Shown here: positions 25,197 to 33,835 of the stretch, in pieces
How the letters are laid out: each line of letters starts with the position of its first letter
Position numbering within the stretch: position 1 is the first letter of the stretch
Assembly (NCBI GenBank): GCA_964649005.1
Contig: CAZYMD010000023.1
Location: 1 to 34,218 of the forward strand
Direction: 5' to 3'
DNA from: CAZGMJ01 sp964649005
Lineage (GTDB): Bacteria > Planctomycetota > Phycisphaerae > Sedimentisphaerales > Anaerobacaceae
DNA length: 34,218 nt
The notes under the pieces: generated by a model
Databases searched by the model: none
What the model saw: the letters and a program-made list of their open reading frames with translations, nothing else
Told to the model about the DNA's origin: nothing
Position numbers and translations under genes: made by a program

Positions 25197-26912
25197 TCAA
25201 GAATCCTGACGAATCTTCGGCTTGACTCCTTCCCAGTGCAGGCCACCTATGATCGCCTGTGCGATGTTAGTCAGATGATCGCCGATCTTCTCGACATTGT
25301 CCACAAGATCAATAAATATCAAGCCCGTCATAGGTGTGCACTGGGCGTCTGTCATGCGTTGCACGTGGCTACGGCGAAACTCGACCTGCATGCTGTTGAG
25401 ATTTTCCTCGTGAGGCAATGCTGTTCTTGCTATCGCTGAATCATTCTTCTCGAGAGCCGCGACGACACAATCAAACATCGCATCTATCTCTTCCTTGAGT
25501 TGCTCGGCCTCAGCCTGCGCTGACTCGCTGAATGATAGCTTCTGCTCGATCTTGCGCTCTGCTACTTCAACAATGTTCACTGCATGGTCGCCTATACGTT
25601 CTATATCGTTGACCGTGTGTAACAAGACAGGCAATTGTACAGACACTTCATCGTCCAATTGCCTGGCCGATAGCGCCGTCAGATACGATGTTATTTCAAG
25701 CTGAAACGAATCGACATAGTCTTCCAGCTCTCTGGCCGATTCAAGAGGCTGTCTGGTACTGCTCATTATTCCATCAATTGACTTATTCAGCGCTTTCTTG
25801 GCTGCATGAGCCATGCGCACAATCTCACGCCTCGCTTGCTCCAGAGCCAATACCGGTGTTTCAAGAAGGTGTTCCTCGAGGACTACAGGCTCCGCAACCA
25901 GATCGCCAGGCCTGTCGGGAACCAGCTTGACCACAAGTTTCCCCAACAAACCAGCCATCGGCAGACAGATGCCGGAATTAACCACGTTGAATATCGTATG
26001 TGCTATAGCTATAGAACCCGCAATCGTTGTGGGACCAAGTTGCCACGGAGAGATTTTGTAAACCAGTATTCCAAACAGGCCAAAATGGATAAATGGATAA
26101 GCAACCAAAGTACCCATGACATTGAATATGGTATGAGCCCACGCTGTGCGCTTTGCGTTTCTGTTGGCTTGCAGCGCCGCGAGCTGCGCCGTGATCGTTG
26201 TACCGATATTACTGCCCAGAACAAACGGTATCGCAACGTTCAAGACTACTTCCCAGTTGTTCCCAAAAGCCCCTCGCATTGCCAGCAACTGCACAATGGC
26301 GACAGCAGCAGAACTGCTTTGAAGCAGCATCGTAACAAAAGCTCCCGCCAGAATAGCCAGAATTGGTTTGTTGCCCAGACTTATGAAAAGTTCCTGTACC
26401 CTCGCACTGCTCTCAAGGGGCTCGAAGGCGTCTTTCATAAAGTTGATACCAACGAACAATATCCCGAAGCCCAGAAGTATCTCTCCGATACTCTTGGTCT
26501 TGCGCGTCCTGCCCAGTGTATGAAGAAGGAAACCTATGCCCACAGCCGGCAGCGCATAGATTGTAATCTTCAGTGCGCCTATTCCGGATATAGAAACCAG
26601 CCAGGCCGTTGCCGTTGTGCCGACATTCGTTCCGATGATCACGCATATCGCCTGGTCGAGGGTTAGCAGCGCTGCGTTCACAAAACCGATAACCATTACC
26701 GTTGTGGCGGAACTGGACTGGACCATCGCCGTTACACCAGCACCTACAAAAAACGCGATGATAGGCTTCTTGGTGAGTGATTCAACAATCTTTCTGAGCT
26801 TCTGGCCCGCAGCTTTCTTCAGACCGTCCGACATTAGGCCCATGCCGAACAAAAACAGGCCAAGGCCCCCAACGGTCCCGGTTATCGCGCGGAAGATTAT
26901 ATCCGTGGTCAT
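25197..26912 (-). CDS. Na/Pi cotransporter family protein with C-terminal PhoU-like domain (paralogue 1)
   Basis: A 571-residue inner-membrane protein of the NptA/YjbB type, expected to move phosphate with sodium. Each half of the membrane part has the hallmark QSSSA motif (first at residues 65-69, second near 218), and GTNVGTT and GSNIGTT repeats follow them. From about residue 350 on, a cytoplasmic PhoU-like helical domain is seen, with NDIERIGDHAVNIVEVAERK and a second copy of the motif in LVDNVEKIGDHLTNIAQAII. It starts with ATG, with GAGGA 7 bases upstream. It is the last of three tandem paralogues on the minus strand and has its own promoter candidate. The PhoU part may set activity with phosphate status; export is possible as well as import. 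Confidence 0.92.
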   Translation of the reverse strand: MTTDIIFRAITGTVGGLGLFLFGMGLMSDGLKKAAGQKLRKIVESLTKKPIIAFFVGAGVTAMVQSSSATTVMVIGFVNAALLTLDQAICVIIGTNVGTTATAWLVSISGIGALKITIYALPAVGIGFLLHTLGRTRKTKSIGEILLGFGILFVGINFMKDAFEPLESSARVQELFISLGNKPILAILAGAFVTMLLQSSSAAVAIVQLLAMRGAFGNNWEVVLNVAIPFVLGSNIGTTITAQLAALQANRNAKRTAWAHTIFNVMGTLVAYPFIHFGLFGILVYKISPWQLGPTTIAGSIAIAHTIFNVVNSGICLPMAGLLGKLVVKLVPDRPGDLVAEPVVLEEHLLETPVLALEQARREIVRMAHAAKKALNKSIDGIMSSTRQPLESARELEDYVDSFQLEITSYLTALSARQLDDEVSVQLPVLLHTVNDIERIGDHAVNIVEVAERKIEQKLSFSESAQAEAEQLKEEIDAMFDCVVAALEKNDSAIARTALPHEENLNSMQVEFRRSHVQRMTDAQCTPMTGLIFIDLVDNVEKIGDHLTNIAQAIIGGLHWEGVKPKIRQDS

Positions 26913-27006
26913 GCATAATCCTCAAAAAAGCTATTCACCCCTTGATGCGTAGTGTGTCAGTATCCATACGCTCATATTGATGTGCAATGATTAACTTCGA
27001 GGCATC

Positions 27007-27035
27007 CTTTTATCACCCTTGCCTTCAATAGTCAA
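27007..27035 (-). promoter_or_regulatory. promoter candidate for Na/Pi paralogue 1
   Basis: Read on the minus strand, TTGACT (27035-27030), a 17-base spacer and TAAAAG (27012-27007). The -35 lies in the 10-mer TTTGCTTGAC, which is identical to the one in the promoter of paralogue 2. The gap 26913-27075 holds no gene. It suggests that this gene can be transcribed independently of the upstream paralogue. Confidence 0.4.
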
Positions 27036-27075
27036 GCAAACTCCCGATATTCTGGCGCCATTACTCAGCAGGGTA

Positions 27076-28785
27076 TCACTCGTCTGGTGGCTTCATCGGG
27101 CGGGACTTAGCCTCTATTCCATCCCACTGCAGGCCCCCGATTACGGCTTGGGCGACGTTAGCCAGGTGATCACCGATTTTCTCCACATTATCAACAAGAT
27201 CAATGAATATCAGGCCCGACTCCGGCGAGCACCTGACCTCACTCATACGCATAACGTGGCTGCGGCGTAGCTTCACCTGCATCGTGTTCAGTTTGTCCTC
27301 GTTGACCAGAGCCGATCTGGCCGCATCCAGATCATTATTGGCTAAAGCGGCAATAATGTAGTCGCACATCTGTCCTACCTCAGCCGCGAGATCAGCCGTC
27401 TCAGCCAAGGCTTCATCGCTAAACAGAATCTTCTGATCGATCTTTCGCTCAGCGATCTCGACAATATTCACCGCATGATCGCCGATTCGCTCCAGGTCAT
27501 TAATCGTGTGCATCAACACAGGCAACTCTTCCGACATCTCTGCCGAAAGTTCGTTGGTCGCCATCGCAGCAAGATACGAGGTGATTTCATATTGGAGGCT
27601 GTCTGTCACATCTTCGGCCGTACGCGCCATCTGAAGCTTTCTGCGGTCATTCTCAACAAGACCTTCGATACTCTTGTCCACACCACGCTTCGCGACCCTC
27701 GCCATGCGAACGATCTCGTGACGTACCTGCTCAACAGCCAATTCAGGTGTAGCCAGCAGGTTCTTTTCTAAAACTGTTGGCGTGATGACTAAGTCGCCCG
27801 GTTTTTCATGTACTAACTTCACCACAAGCTTCTCAAGCACTCCCGTCAACGGCAGGAAGAACAGAGCTTCGAACAATTTTATACTGGTATGAGCAACCGC
27901 AATCGACGCCGCAATAGTCGTCTGTTTGAGTTCCCACGGGGCGATCTTAAGAACAACAATGCCTATCCAACGAATGAACCAGATGCAAATGAATGCTCCT
28001 ATCAAGTTGAACATCGTGTGCGCCCACGCAGCCCGCCGAGCGTTCAGATTCCCTCCCAAAGCCGCAAGCTGAGCTGTTATGGTTGTGCCGATGTTACTAC
28101 CAAGGATGAACGGTATGGACGCTCCAAGTGCAGCTTCCCAGTTGGCGCCGAATGCACCGCTCATGGCAAGCAACTGAATACTGGCAACTGCTGCCGAACT
28201 GCTCTGGATGAGCATGGTCAGAATCACGCCGGCTAAGAGGGCCAGAAGGGGATTGTCCGCCGCCTTTACGAGGACTTCCTGTGTACGGGAGCTTTCCTCC
28301 AATCCATTGAAGCCGCCTTTCATGAAATCTATTCCGATGAAAAGGATCCCGAAGCCCAGCAGTATCTCCCCCATATTCTTGACCATGCGTGTCCTGCCAA
28401 ACATCTGCATGGCAAGCCCGATGGCAATCGCAGGTAGTGCATAGGAAGTGATCTTGAACTCGAAGCCTGATATGGAAACCAGCCAGGCCGTGGCCGTCGT
28501 TCCGATGTTTGTCCCGATGATTACGGATATAGACTGCTTCAGAGTAAGAAGCCCGGCGTTCACAAAGCCAACGACCATAACCGTTGCAGCCGAACTTGAC
28601 TGTATCAAAGCCGTGATCCCAGCGCCAACCAGGCACCCGACAACACGCCTTTTTGTCATTGACTCAAGTATACCTCTGAGTCTTTTGCCTGCCGCCTTCT
28701 TCAATCCGTCTGACATTTGCATCATGCCAAACAGGAACAGGCCCAGCCCCCCTACCACGCCGAAAATCATATCCTGGATGTTCAT
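27076..28785 (-). CDS. Na/Pi cotransporter family protein with C-terminal PhoU-like domain (paralogue 2)
   Basis: A 569-residue relative of its neighbours with the same layout. The open frame starts at 28863, but MNIQDMIFGVVGG at the ATG 28785 aligns with the start of the paralogues and is preceded by AGGGTGG, so it is preferred. The membrane half has the two QSSSA motifs and GTNIGTT/GSNIGTT repeats; the PhoU-like half has NDLERIGDHAVNIVEIAERK and LVDNVEKIGDHLANVAQAVI. The middle loop and linker differ clearly from those of paralogue 1 (for example KLFEALFFLPLTG). Function as for paralogue 1; different affinity or direction of transport is plausible but unproven. Confidence 0.92.
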   Translation of the reverse strand: MNIQDMIFGVVGGLGLFLFGMMQMSDGLKKAAGKRLRGILESMTKRRVVGCLVGAGITALIQSSSAATVMVVGFVNAGLLTLKQSISVIIGTNIGTTATAWLVSISGFEFKITSYALPAIAIGLAMQMFGRTRMVKNMGEILLGFGILFIGIDFMKGGFNGLEESSRTQEVLVKAADNPLLALLAGVILTMLIQSSSAAVASIQLLAMSGAFGANWEAALGASIPFILGSNIGTTITAQLAALGGNLNARRAAWAHTMFNLIGAFICIWFIRWIGIVVLKIAPWELKQTTIAASIAVAHTSIKLFEALFFLPLTGVLEKLVVKLVHEKPGDLVITPTVLEKNLLATPELAVEQVRHEIVRMARVAKRGVDKSIEGLVENDRRKLQMARTAEDVTDSLQYEITSYLAAMATNELSAEMSEELPVLMHTINDLERIGDHAVNIVEIAERKIDQKILFSDEALAETADLAAEVGQMCDYIIAALANNDLDAARSALVNEDKLNTMQVKLRRSHVMRMSEVRCSPESGLIFIDLVDNVEKIGDHLANVAQAVIGGLQWDGIEAKSRPMKPPDE

Positions 28786-28856
28786 TGCCACCCTAAAAAA
28801 AAACGATGGAAGATTACCCCGATAGACCGTAGTTCTGTCAAAGAAACCACAATCCA

Positions 28857-28874
28857 CTATCACAATCGTGACAG
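28857..28874 (-). promoter_or_regulatory. operator-like dyad next to the paralogue 2 promoter
   Basis: CTATCAC-N4-GTGACAG on the plus strand (28857-28874) is a near-perfect inverted repeat (one mismatch in 7-base arms). It abuts the -10 of the minus-strand promoter and would overlap the transcription start. It could be the site of a repressor. No regulator is encoded nearby. Confidence 0.35.
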
Positions 28875-28902
28875 TTCTATCTGTTTAATCATATAATGTC
28901 AA
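28874..28902 (-). promoter_or_regulatory. promoter for Na/Pi paralogue 2
   Basis: On the minus strand, a perfect TTGACA (28902-28897), a 17-base spacer and TAGAAC (28879-28874). The TTTGCTTGAC block around the -35 is shared with the paralogue 1 promoter. The 313-base gap 28786-29098 holds no gene; the promoter and the dyad are what I see in it. Confidence 0.5.
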
Positions 28903-29098
28903 GCAAAAGAGCCAGTCTTGTTGATACTGCAATCATCCCATCCTGTTACTCAGAAGCCGTCACATGCCCTCTATCGGACTAATAGGGTATGTCTGCACCG
29001 CCTTTGATTGCGTTCAGTTTCTTCGATCGTTCTTAAAGTACCCGACGCCTTGCTCACAGCAGTTATGCAGCTCACGAATCTGGGACGGCAACACAAGT

Positions 29099-30799
29099 TT
29101 AGTCATTAACCGGCATCTTCGGCTTGATCCCCTTCCACTGCAATCCCCCAATGATGGCATGTGCGATGTTCGTCAGATGGTCGCCTATCTTCTCAATGTT
29201 ATCCACGAGATCGATGAAAACAAGCCCCACCTGGGCGGAGCAACTTCCTTCGCTCATGCGCCCGACATGGCTGCGTCTGAACTCGATTTGCATATTGTTC
29301 AGATGGCTCTCATGTATCAAAGCTTCCTTGGCGGACTCAACACTGTCATGCTCCAGAGCGTCGATAACATTGTCGAACATCTCGGTGACCTCTTTCCTGA
29401 GAGTCTCCGCCTCGGCCATAGCCGCTTCACTAAACGAATATTTCTGACTGATCTTGCGCTCCGCAACTTCGACTATGTTCACAGCGTGATCGCCGACTCG
29501 CTCGAGGTCATTGACTGTATGAAGGAGCACCGGAAGCTTGATAGAGACAACATCCGACAGGTTTCTGCGAGATAGATCAGTCAGATAGGACGTAATGTCC
29601 AATTGCATCAGATCAATGAAATCCTCCAACTCACGTACTGTAACCGATGCCTTGGTATTGTCCTCCGTGATACTCTTGATCGCAAGTTCCAGGGCGGTTT
29701 TGGCCGTCCGGCTCATGCGTATGATTTCAGTCTTCGTCTGCTCCATAGCCAGTTCAGGCGTATCGAGCAGATGTTCTTCCAAAACGATCGGTTTGCGCGC
29801 CAGCTCTCCTTGCGTAACGGGCAAAACCTTCATTACCATAGCTTCAAGCAAGCCTATCAGTGGCAGAAACATGAGCGTATTGAATACATTGAACGTGCTG
29901 TGTGCGACAGCAATATGAACCATGATGGTAGTCTTGGAAAGCTGGAACGGCGTTATCCATTCCACGATGTCCGCGAACCACCCTACCCAAACCAGCGGCA
30001 GAATGTAAAGCACGCCGACGACATTGAACATCGTGTGCCCCATCGCCACACGTTTAGCTGCGCGGGATGTCCGTAGGGCCGCCAATTGGGCCGTAATGGT
30101 CGTTCCTATGTTGTCACCGAGCACAAACGGGATGGTCACTCGCAAAACCAGGTCCCAGTCGCCCCCGAACGCACCCTGAAACGCCAGCGTCTGAATCATC
30201 ATGATCGATGCTGAACTGCTCTGCAATATCATGGTAATTGCTGTTCCCGCCAGTATGGCCAGTAGCGGATTCCCGCCCAGCCAGATCAGTGCATCGTGAA
30301 CACCTTCGCTGCCCTGCAGAGGAGAAGAGGCCTCTTTCATAAAATGAATACCGAGAAACAGCAGGCCAAAGCCCAGTATAACTTCGCCCAGACTCTTGGT
30401 CTTCTGTTTCCTGGTGAGAACCGTGATCAGGAAGCCGGCGCAGATCATAGGCATTGCGTAGTTGGTTATCTTGAAAACCGCCAACGCCGAAACCAGCCAC
30501 GCAGTAAAGGTCGTACCGATATTCGAGCCAAGCACAACGCATAAAGACTGCCTGAGCGTCAACAGGCCGGCATTAACCAGTCCGACTGTCATGACAGTAA
30601 TCGCGCTGCTCGATTGAACGAGAGCTGTAGCGCCGGCACCAACCAGAATTGCTATCACACGATGTTTGGTTAATGCTTGTAGAAGGCTCTTGAGCTTCTG
30701 GCCGGCAGCCTTTTTCAGGCCGTCCGACATCAAACCCATGCCGAACAGGAACAGCCCCAGGCCGCCCAGCGTGTTGAAAATCATTTCCTTGATATCCAC
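29099..30799 (-). CDS. Na/Pi cotransporter family protein with C-terminal PhoU-like domain (paralogue 3)
   Basis: A 566-residue member of the same tandem family and the first in transcription order. It starts with GTG (CAC at 30797-30799) giving MDIKEMIFNTLGG, with AGAGGA about 7 bases upstream. The QSSSA motifs read QSSSAITV and QSSSASIM; the first repeat has GSNIGTT and the second the variant GDNIGTT, where the other two have GSNIGTT. The PhoU-like tail has NDLERVGDHAVNIVEVAERK and LVDNIEKIGDHLTNIAHAII. These small motif differences suggest divergence of the transport site among the three copies. No PhoR/PhoB or Pst genes are in the window. Confidence 0.92.
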   Translation of the reverse strand: MDIKEMIFNTLGGLGLFLFGMGLMSDGLKKAAGQKLKSLLQALTKHRVIAILVGAGATALVQSSSAITVMTVGLVNAGLLTLRQSLCVVLGSNIGTTFTAWLVSALAVFKITNYAMPMICAGFLITVLTRKQKTKSLGEVILGFGLLFLGIHFMKEASSPLQGSEGVHDALIWLGGNPLLAILAGTAITMILQSSSASIMMIQTLAFQGAFGGDWDLVLRVTIPFVLGDNIGTTITAQLAALRTSRAAKRVAMGHTMFNVVGVLYILPLVWVGWFADIVEWITPFQLSKTTIMVHIAVAHSTFNVFNTLMFLPLIGLLEAMVMKVLPVTQGELARKPIVLEEHLLDTPELAMEQTKTEIIRMSRTAKTALELAIKSITEDNTKASVTVRELEDFIDLMQLDITSYLTDLSRRNLSDVVSIKLPVLLHTVNDLERVGDHAVNIVEVAERKISQKYSFSEAAMAEAETLRKEVTEMFDNVIDALEHDSVESAKEALIHESHLNNMQIEFRRSHVGRMSEGSCSAQVGLVFIDLVDNIEKIGDHLTNIAHAIIGGLQWKGIKPKMPVND

Positions 30800-30849
30800 A
30801 AATATTCCTCTAAATCATTCTCAATAGAAATAATCCGCTGATTGTTAAA

Positions 30850-30886
30850 CCACTGCAATTACCGTTACTATTTGATACTGCAGTGG
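30850..30886 (-). terminator. inverted repeat between aminotransferase and Na/Pi paralogue 3, possible terminator
   Basis: Perfect 8-bp arms CCACTGCA (30850-30857) and TGCAGTGG (30879-30886) with a 21-base spacer. On the minus strand the right arm is followed by TTTAAC, so it might end transcription of the aminotransferase. The long loop and short T-run make an operator for the paralogue 3 gene an equal alternative. Confidence 0.35.
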
Positions 30887-30938
30887 CTTCGACGGCTGTA
30901 TTAGTCCTTGTCAGCCTATGATATGAAGAACCGTCCGG

Positions 30939-32051
30939 CTATGCGAGGTTGCACAGCACATCTATGCCCTTCTTAATCTTCTCATCACTTGTAGCGTAGC
31001 TGATCCTGAAATGTGTGTCCTTCTCACTAAAGACATTACCGGGAATAATAAGGACGTTATTCTTGATGGCCTTTTCAACAAATTGGCTGGCTGTTGCACT
31101 ATTAGGCGCCTTAACGAACGCATAGAATGCGCCTCCAGGTTTCACTAATTCGAACGTGCCGCTTAGTCCCTCATACACCATGTCCCGCTTGACCCGGTAT
31201 GCATCAACATACTTACTGACATCGAAATCCAGCGCCCCTGCCGCCGCTTTCTGAAAAGGCGATGGAGCACATACGAATGTGTACTGCTGTATCTTTGTCA
31301 TCGCTTCTACAACGTCACTCAGGCACTGGTGAGCCGCCACATACGCCAGTCGCCAGCCCGTCATCGCGTATGACTTGCTGAAGCCTCGCATCACAAGACT
31401 CTTTTCGTAGTACTTCGCAATGCTCGTACAGGGCGCATCGTAACAGAACTTCTCGTATATCTCGTCGGTCATGACGAGAATATCGCGCTCTGCCGCAACT
31501 TTGGCAAGTGCCTCCAACTGCGCTGCTGGATAGACTACTCCCGTCGGATTACACGGCGAATTCAGCACGATCATCTTCGTTCTGTCGGTAATCGCCGCGG
31601 CAATGCCCTCGACGGGTAGTTCGAAATCCGGGTAGCTGTCAACAAACACACATTTGCCACCGAGCATATTTATGACGTGCTTGTAGATCACAAAATACGG
31701 ATCAGGAATGATCACCTCGTCTCCCGGGTTAACCAACGCCAGAAACGCCAGTAGAAGCCCCCCGCTCACACCGCTGGCTACAAGCACCTGTGGCTTTTCC
31801 CATCCGAATTCAGCCCGAACATCCCCTGCTATTCTTTCTATGAGGGCTTTATCTCCCGCCGTCTGCGAATACTTGTTCTGCCCCTGGCGAATAGCTTCAA
31901 TCGCCAGATCCTTCAATTCTTCCGGCACATCGAAATCCGGCTGGCCAATCGATAAGTTCACAGGGTCCTTCAGTTCCGCCGCAAGTGCGAAGACCTTCCT
32001 GATCCCGCTGGCATCGATCTTATCTGTTCTGTCTGCTATTCTCTTGTTCAT
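30939..32051 (-). CDS. class I/II PLP-dependent aminotransferase (aspartate/aromatic type)
   Basis: A cytoplasmic fold-type I aminotransferase, about 370 residues. The N-terminus has RTDKIDASGIRKVFALA and LSIGQPDFDVP, where the G-Q-P-D-F is typical for the Iγ/AspC subgroup. NSPCNPTGVVY carries the Asn that contacts the cofactor, and TDEIYEKF the Asp that contacts the pyridine nitrogen. The Schiff-base lysine is in GFSKSYAMTGWRL, and the substrate-carboxylate arginine in FRISYATSD. It moves amino groups between amino acids and 2-oxoacids; the exact substrate cannot be fixed. The open frame has ATGs at 32090, 32063 and 32051; I chose 32051 because homologues begin just before this point, but 32063 has AGGG close by and remains possible. 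Confidence 0.9.
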   Translation of the reverse strand: MNKRIADRTDKIDASGIRKVFALAAELKDPVNLSIGQPDFDVPEELKDLAIEAIRQGQNKYSQTAGDKALIERIAGDVRAEFGWEKPQVLVASGVSGGLLLAFLALVNPGDEVIIPDPYFVIYKHVINMLGGKCVFVDSYPDFELPVEGIAAAITDRTKMIVLNSPCNPTGVVYPAAQLEALAKVAAERDILVMTDEIYEKFCYDAPCTSIAKYYEKSLVMRGFSKSYAMTGWRLAYVAAHQCLSDVVEAMTKIQQYTFVCAPSPFQKAAAGALDFDVSKYVDAYRVKRDMVYEGLSGTFELVKPGGAFYAFVKAPNSATASQFVEKAIKNNVLIIPGNVFSEKDTHFRISYATSDEKIKKGIDVLCNLA

Positions 32052-32337
32052 GTCCACTATCATAGCCCTGAAAGCCAAATAATCAAACATAATCCGATCT
32101 TTCGGCTTATCATACCTTTAGGATGGGTTGTGGTCATACAACTACAAATGTGCCTTAATCGCCAGACGAACTGACTACGCCTTCGGAATGGGTATTCATA
32201 TGTATTCGGATTAATTCTGGCGAGATGCCTACATTTGGCCTTACAGATTGAACAGAAGCGTCCCGGTCTGATACAGTTTTAGGCTTGCGTGCTTGCGATG
32301 GTGCAAGTCCTAATTTGCTGACGCGCGCATAGCAAAA

Positions 32338-32368
32338 CCGCCTTGCTGACAATACGACAAGGCGGCGA
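32338..32368 (-). terminator. rho-independent terminator after the small basic protein gene
   Basis: On the minus strand CCGCCTTG, a 12-base loop and CAAGGCGG form a perfect GC-rich 8-bp stem (plus-strand arms 32338-32345 and 32358-32365), followed at once by TTTTGC (32337-32332). It lies 26 bases after the small basic protein stop. The gap 32052-32390 contains no gene that I can support. Confidence 0.6.
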
Positions 32369-32390
32369 GATAAACGTTTGGCGTGAGATG

Positions 32391-32621
32391 CTACTCGGTT
32401 CCGGTGGTTTCGATGACGCTTGCAACTTCGGGCTTTTCCTCTTCTTCGCTCTTGCGGCCCGCGTGGCTCTTGCGATGAGCGACCTTAGGCAGACCCAAAA
32501 CGGAATCCCCTTCCGACCACCGCTCTTCTTCTTTAAGGACATCGAGACGTTCGGCACGCGAGATTACATTCCGGTGCCTGCTCAATGCTCCTTTAACTTT
32601 CAACGAACGATCAATAGACAT
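32391..32621 (-). CDS. PVC-superphylum small basic protein (TIGR04137-like)
   Basis: A 76-residue protein of the small basic family that is, to my knowledge, shared by Planctomycetes, Verrucomicrobia and Chlamydiae. The conserved core is MSIDRSLKVKGALSRHRNVI then SRAERLDVLKEEERW and DSVLGLPKVAHRK. The usual lysine-rich end is here extended by an acidic tail (SEEEEKPEVASVIETTGTE). The ATG at 32621 is preceded by AGGAGAA, so the TTG one codon upstream is not needed. The function is not established; a nucleic-acid- or ribosome-related role is often suspected from composition. It follows the one-TM protein gene by 17 bases and is followed by a strong terminator, so the two form an operon. It is the best taxonomic marker in the window. 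Confidence 0.85.
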   Translation of the reverse strand: MSIDRSLKVKGALSRHRNVISRAERLDVLKEEERWSEGDSVLGLPKVAHRKSHAGRKSEEEEKPEVASVIETTGTE

Positions 32622-32638
32622 CAAAAATTCTCCTGCAA

Positions 32639-33559
32639 CTATTCTTTTACTTTCATGGGGTAAGCATCGGAAAAATAACGCGGTGCGAATGTTGTTTTAC
32701 TGCCTTCCGGCGCTTCATCCTTATATTTTACACCAACTTCTTTTATTTTCGTCAGGGTTTCAGAACAGGCGGCGCTTGGAACTTTGAATCTTTGGGTTGT
32801 TTGAAGAAAATACCGTCCCGGCCTGCCGACTATATCAGTTGAAATCCCATACTTTTTAAAATGCTTCTGAACGTTTTCAAGGTCAGGTTTTTTATCGTGT
32901 TCAACCAATATGATCGTATGGTCCCCAACCGAAACGGTCGGCACCGTCGGTTTTGGCTTGGTTGTCTGATTCTGAGCCTGATCATTGTTTGTCTTGACAG
33001 GTGTAGTTTCATCCTGGTTCAGTTCGTACCTTGCTCTTACATTACTATCGTCGCCGGAGACGAGCGGATTCGGTTCGGCCTCAACGCCCTGCTCTATCGG
33101 ATTGCCAGCCGGATTAGTCGGCTCGGCTCTTGTCGCAGCCATGTAATATCTTTGACCAAGCTGAAACGCCACCAATACAACCAGAACAAGGCCCAGAACC
33201 AGTGCAATCACGAGTTGATAAGGCATTGAAAACTCGATCCTGCCCGCATTCATCTGGACTACGCGCGGCTTTCGCCACCACTGCACACCTGTCTGCGGAA
33301 TTGCATCGCCAGAATCGTCCTTTATCGGCACACATTCAACCGTTTGTTCTTTAATCGGCTCAGCAACAGGTTCAACTGCTACTTCCGGCTTATGTTCGGC
33401 TTCGGCCTCCTTGATCATTCCTTCATCTGTTTCTTCGACTTTCGAATCGGAGCTATGCTTCTCGTGCATTTTATCGAGCGTCCGGCGGTATCCCGGCTTC
33501 TCACGAGCCTTGCTCATGACCTCATATAAAGCCATTTTGCCTCGTTTGTTCCTCGCCAT
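32639..33559 (-). CDS. single-TM protein with small C-terminal, SPOR-like domain
   Basis: A protein of about 306 residues. The basic cytoplasmic N-terminus (MARNKRGKMALYEVMSKARE) is followed by an acidic/proline linker rich in EP and AE. One transmembrane helix lies in the middle (MPYQLVIALVLGLVLVVLVA), then a polar N/Q/T/P-rich linker. A compact C-terminal domain follows, with VGDHTIILVEHDKK, GISTDIVGRPGRYFLQTT and FAPRYFSDAYPM. Size, topology and the alternating strands/helices of the last part recall SPOR-type peptidoglycan-binding proteins, but the match is only structural in feel. The start at ATG 33559 is preferred over 33571 because it begins the basic motif; neither has a strong ribosome site. 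Co-transcribed with the small basic protein. Confidence 0.72.
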   Translation of the reverse strand: MARNKRGKMALYEVMSKAREKPGYRRTLDKMHEKHSSDSKVEETDEGMIKEAEAEHKPEVAVEPVAEPIKEQTVECVPIKDDSGDAIPQTGVQWWRKPRVVQMNAGRIEFSMPYQLVIALVLGLVLVVLVAFQLGQRYYMAATRAEPTNPAGNPIEQGVEAEPNPLVSGDDSNVRARYELNQDETTPVKTNNDQAQNQTTKPKPTVPTVSVGDHTIILVEHDKKPDLENVQKHFKKYGISTDIVGRPGRYFLQTTQRFKVPSAACSETLTKIKEVGVKYKDEAPEGSKTTFAPRYFSDAYPMKVKE

Positions 33560-33835
33560 AGCTAAAACCATCCAGTCGTCGAAGAAATCTTCAAAATGCT
33601 ATTATACCGACATGAATCCCAATAACAAGCCGATACCGGCCATAAATCGCATTGGATAGTACAGGAACCGCACGGAGATTTCAAGGATAAACTTGCAAAT
33701 CGGCACCAATCACTAATGTGTCTGTGCGGATTTTGGTATTATGGCGTGCTGGGTGGATCAATACGTGGATGGGGAATGGCTCCACCGGTGGGAGCCGGGA
33801 ATGGGGGATTGCTGGTTGAATGCAGATCGCAGGAG

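Noticed and set aside
24969..25439. 156-codon plus-strand open frame after the ATPase
   Set aside because: Its second half is antisense to the conserved PhoU end of Na/Pi paralogue 1; the first half has no supporting start site or domain.
25806..26666. 286-codon plus-strand open frame
   Set aside because: Antisense to the QSSSA/PhoU Na/Pi gene; the translation has no recognisable features. Similar shadows exist in the other two paralogues.
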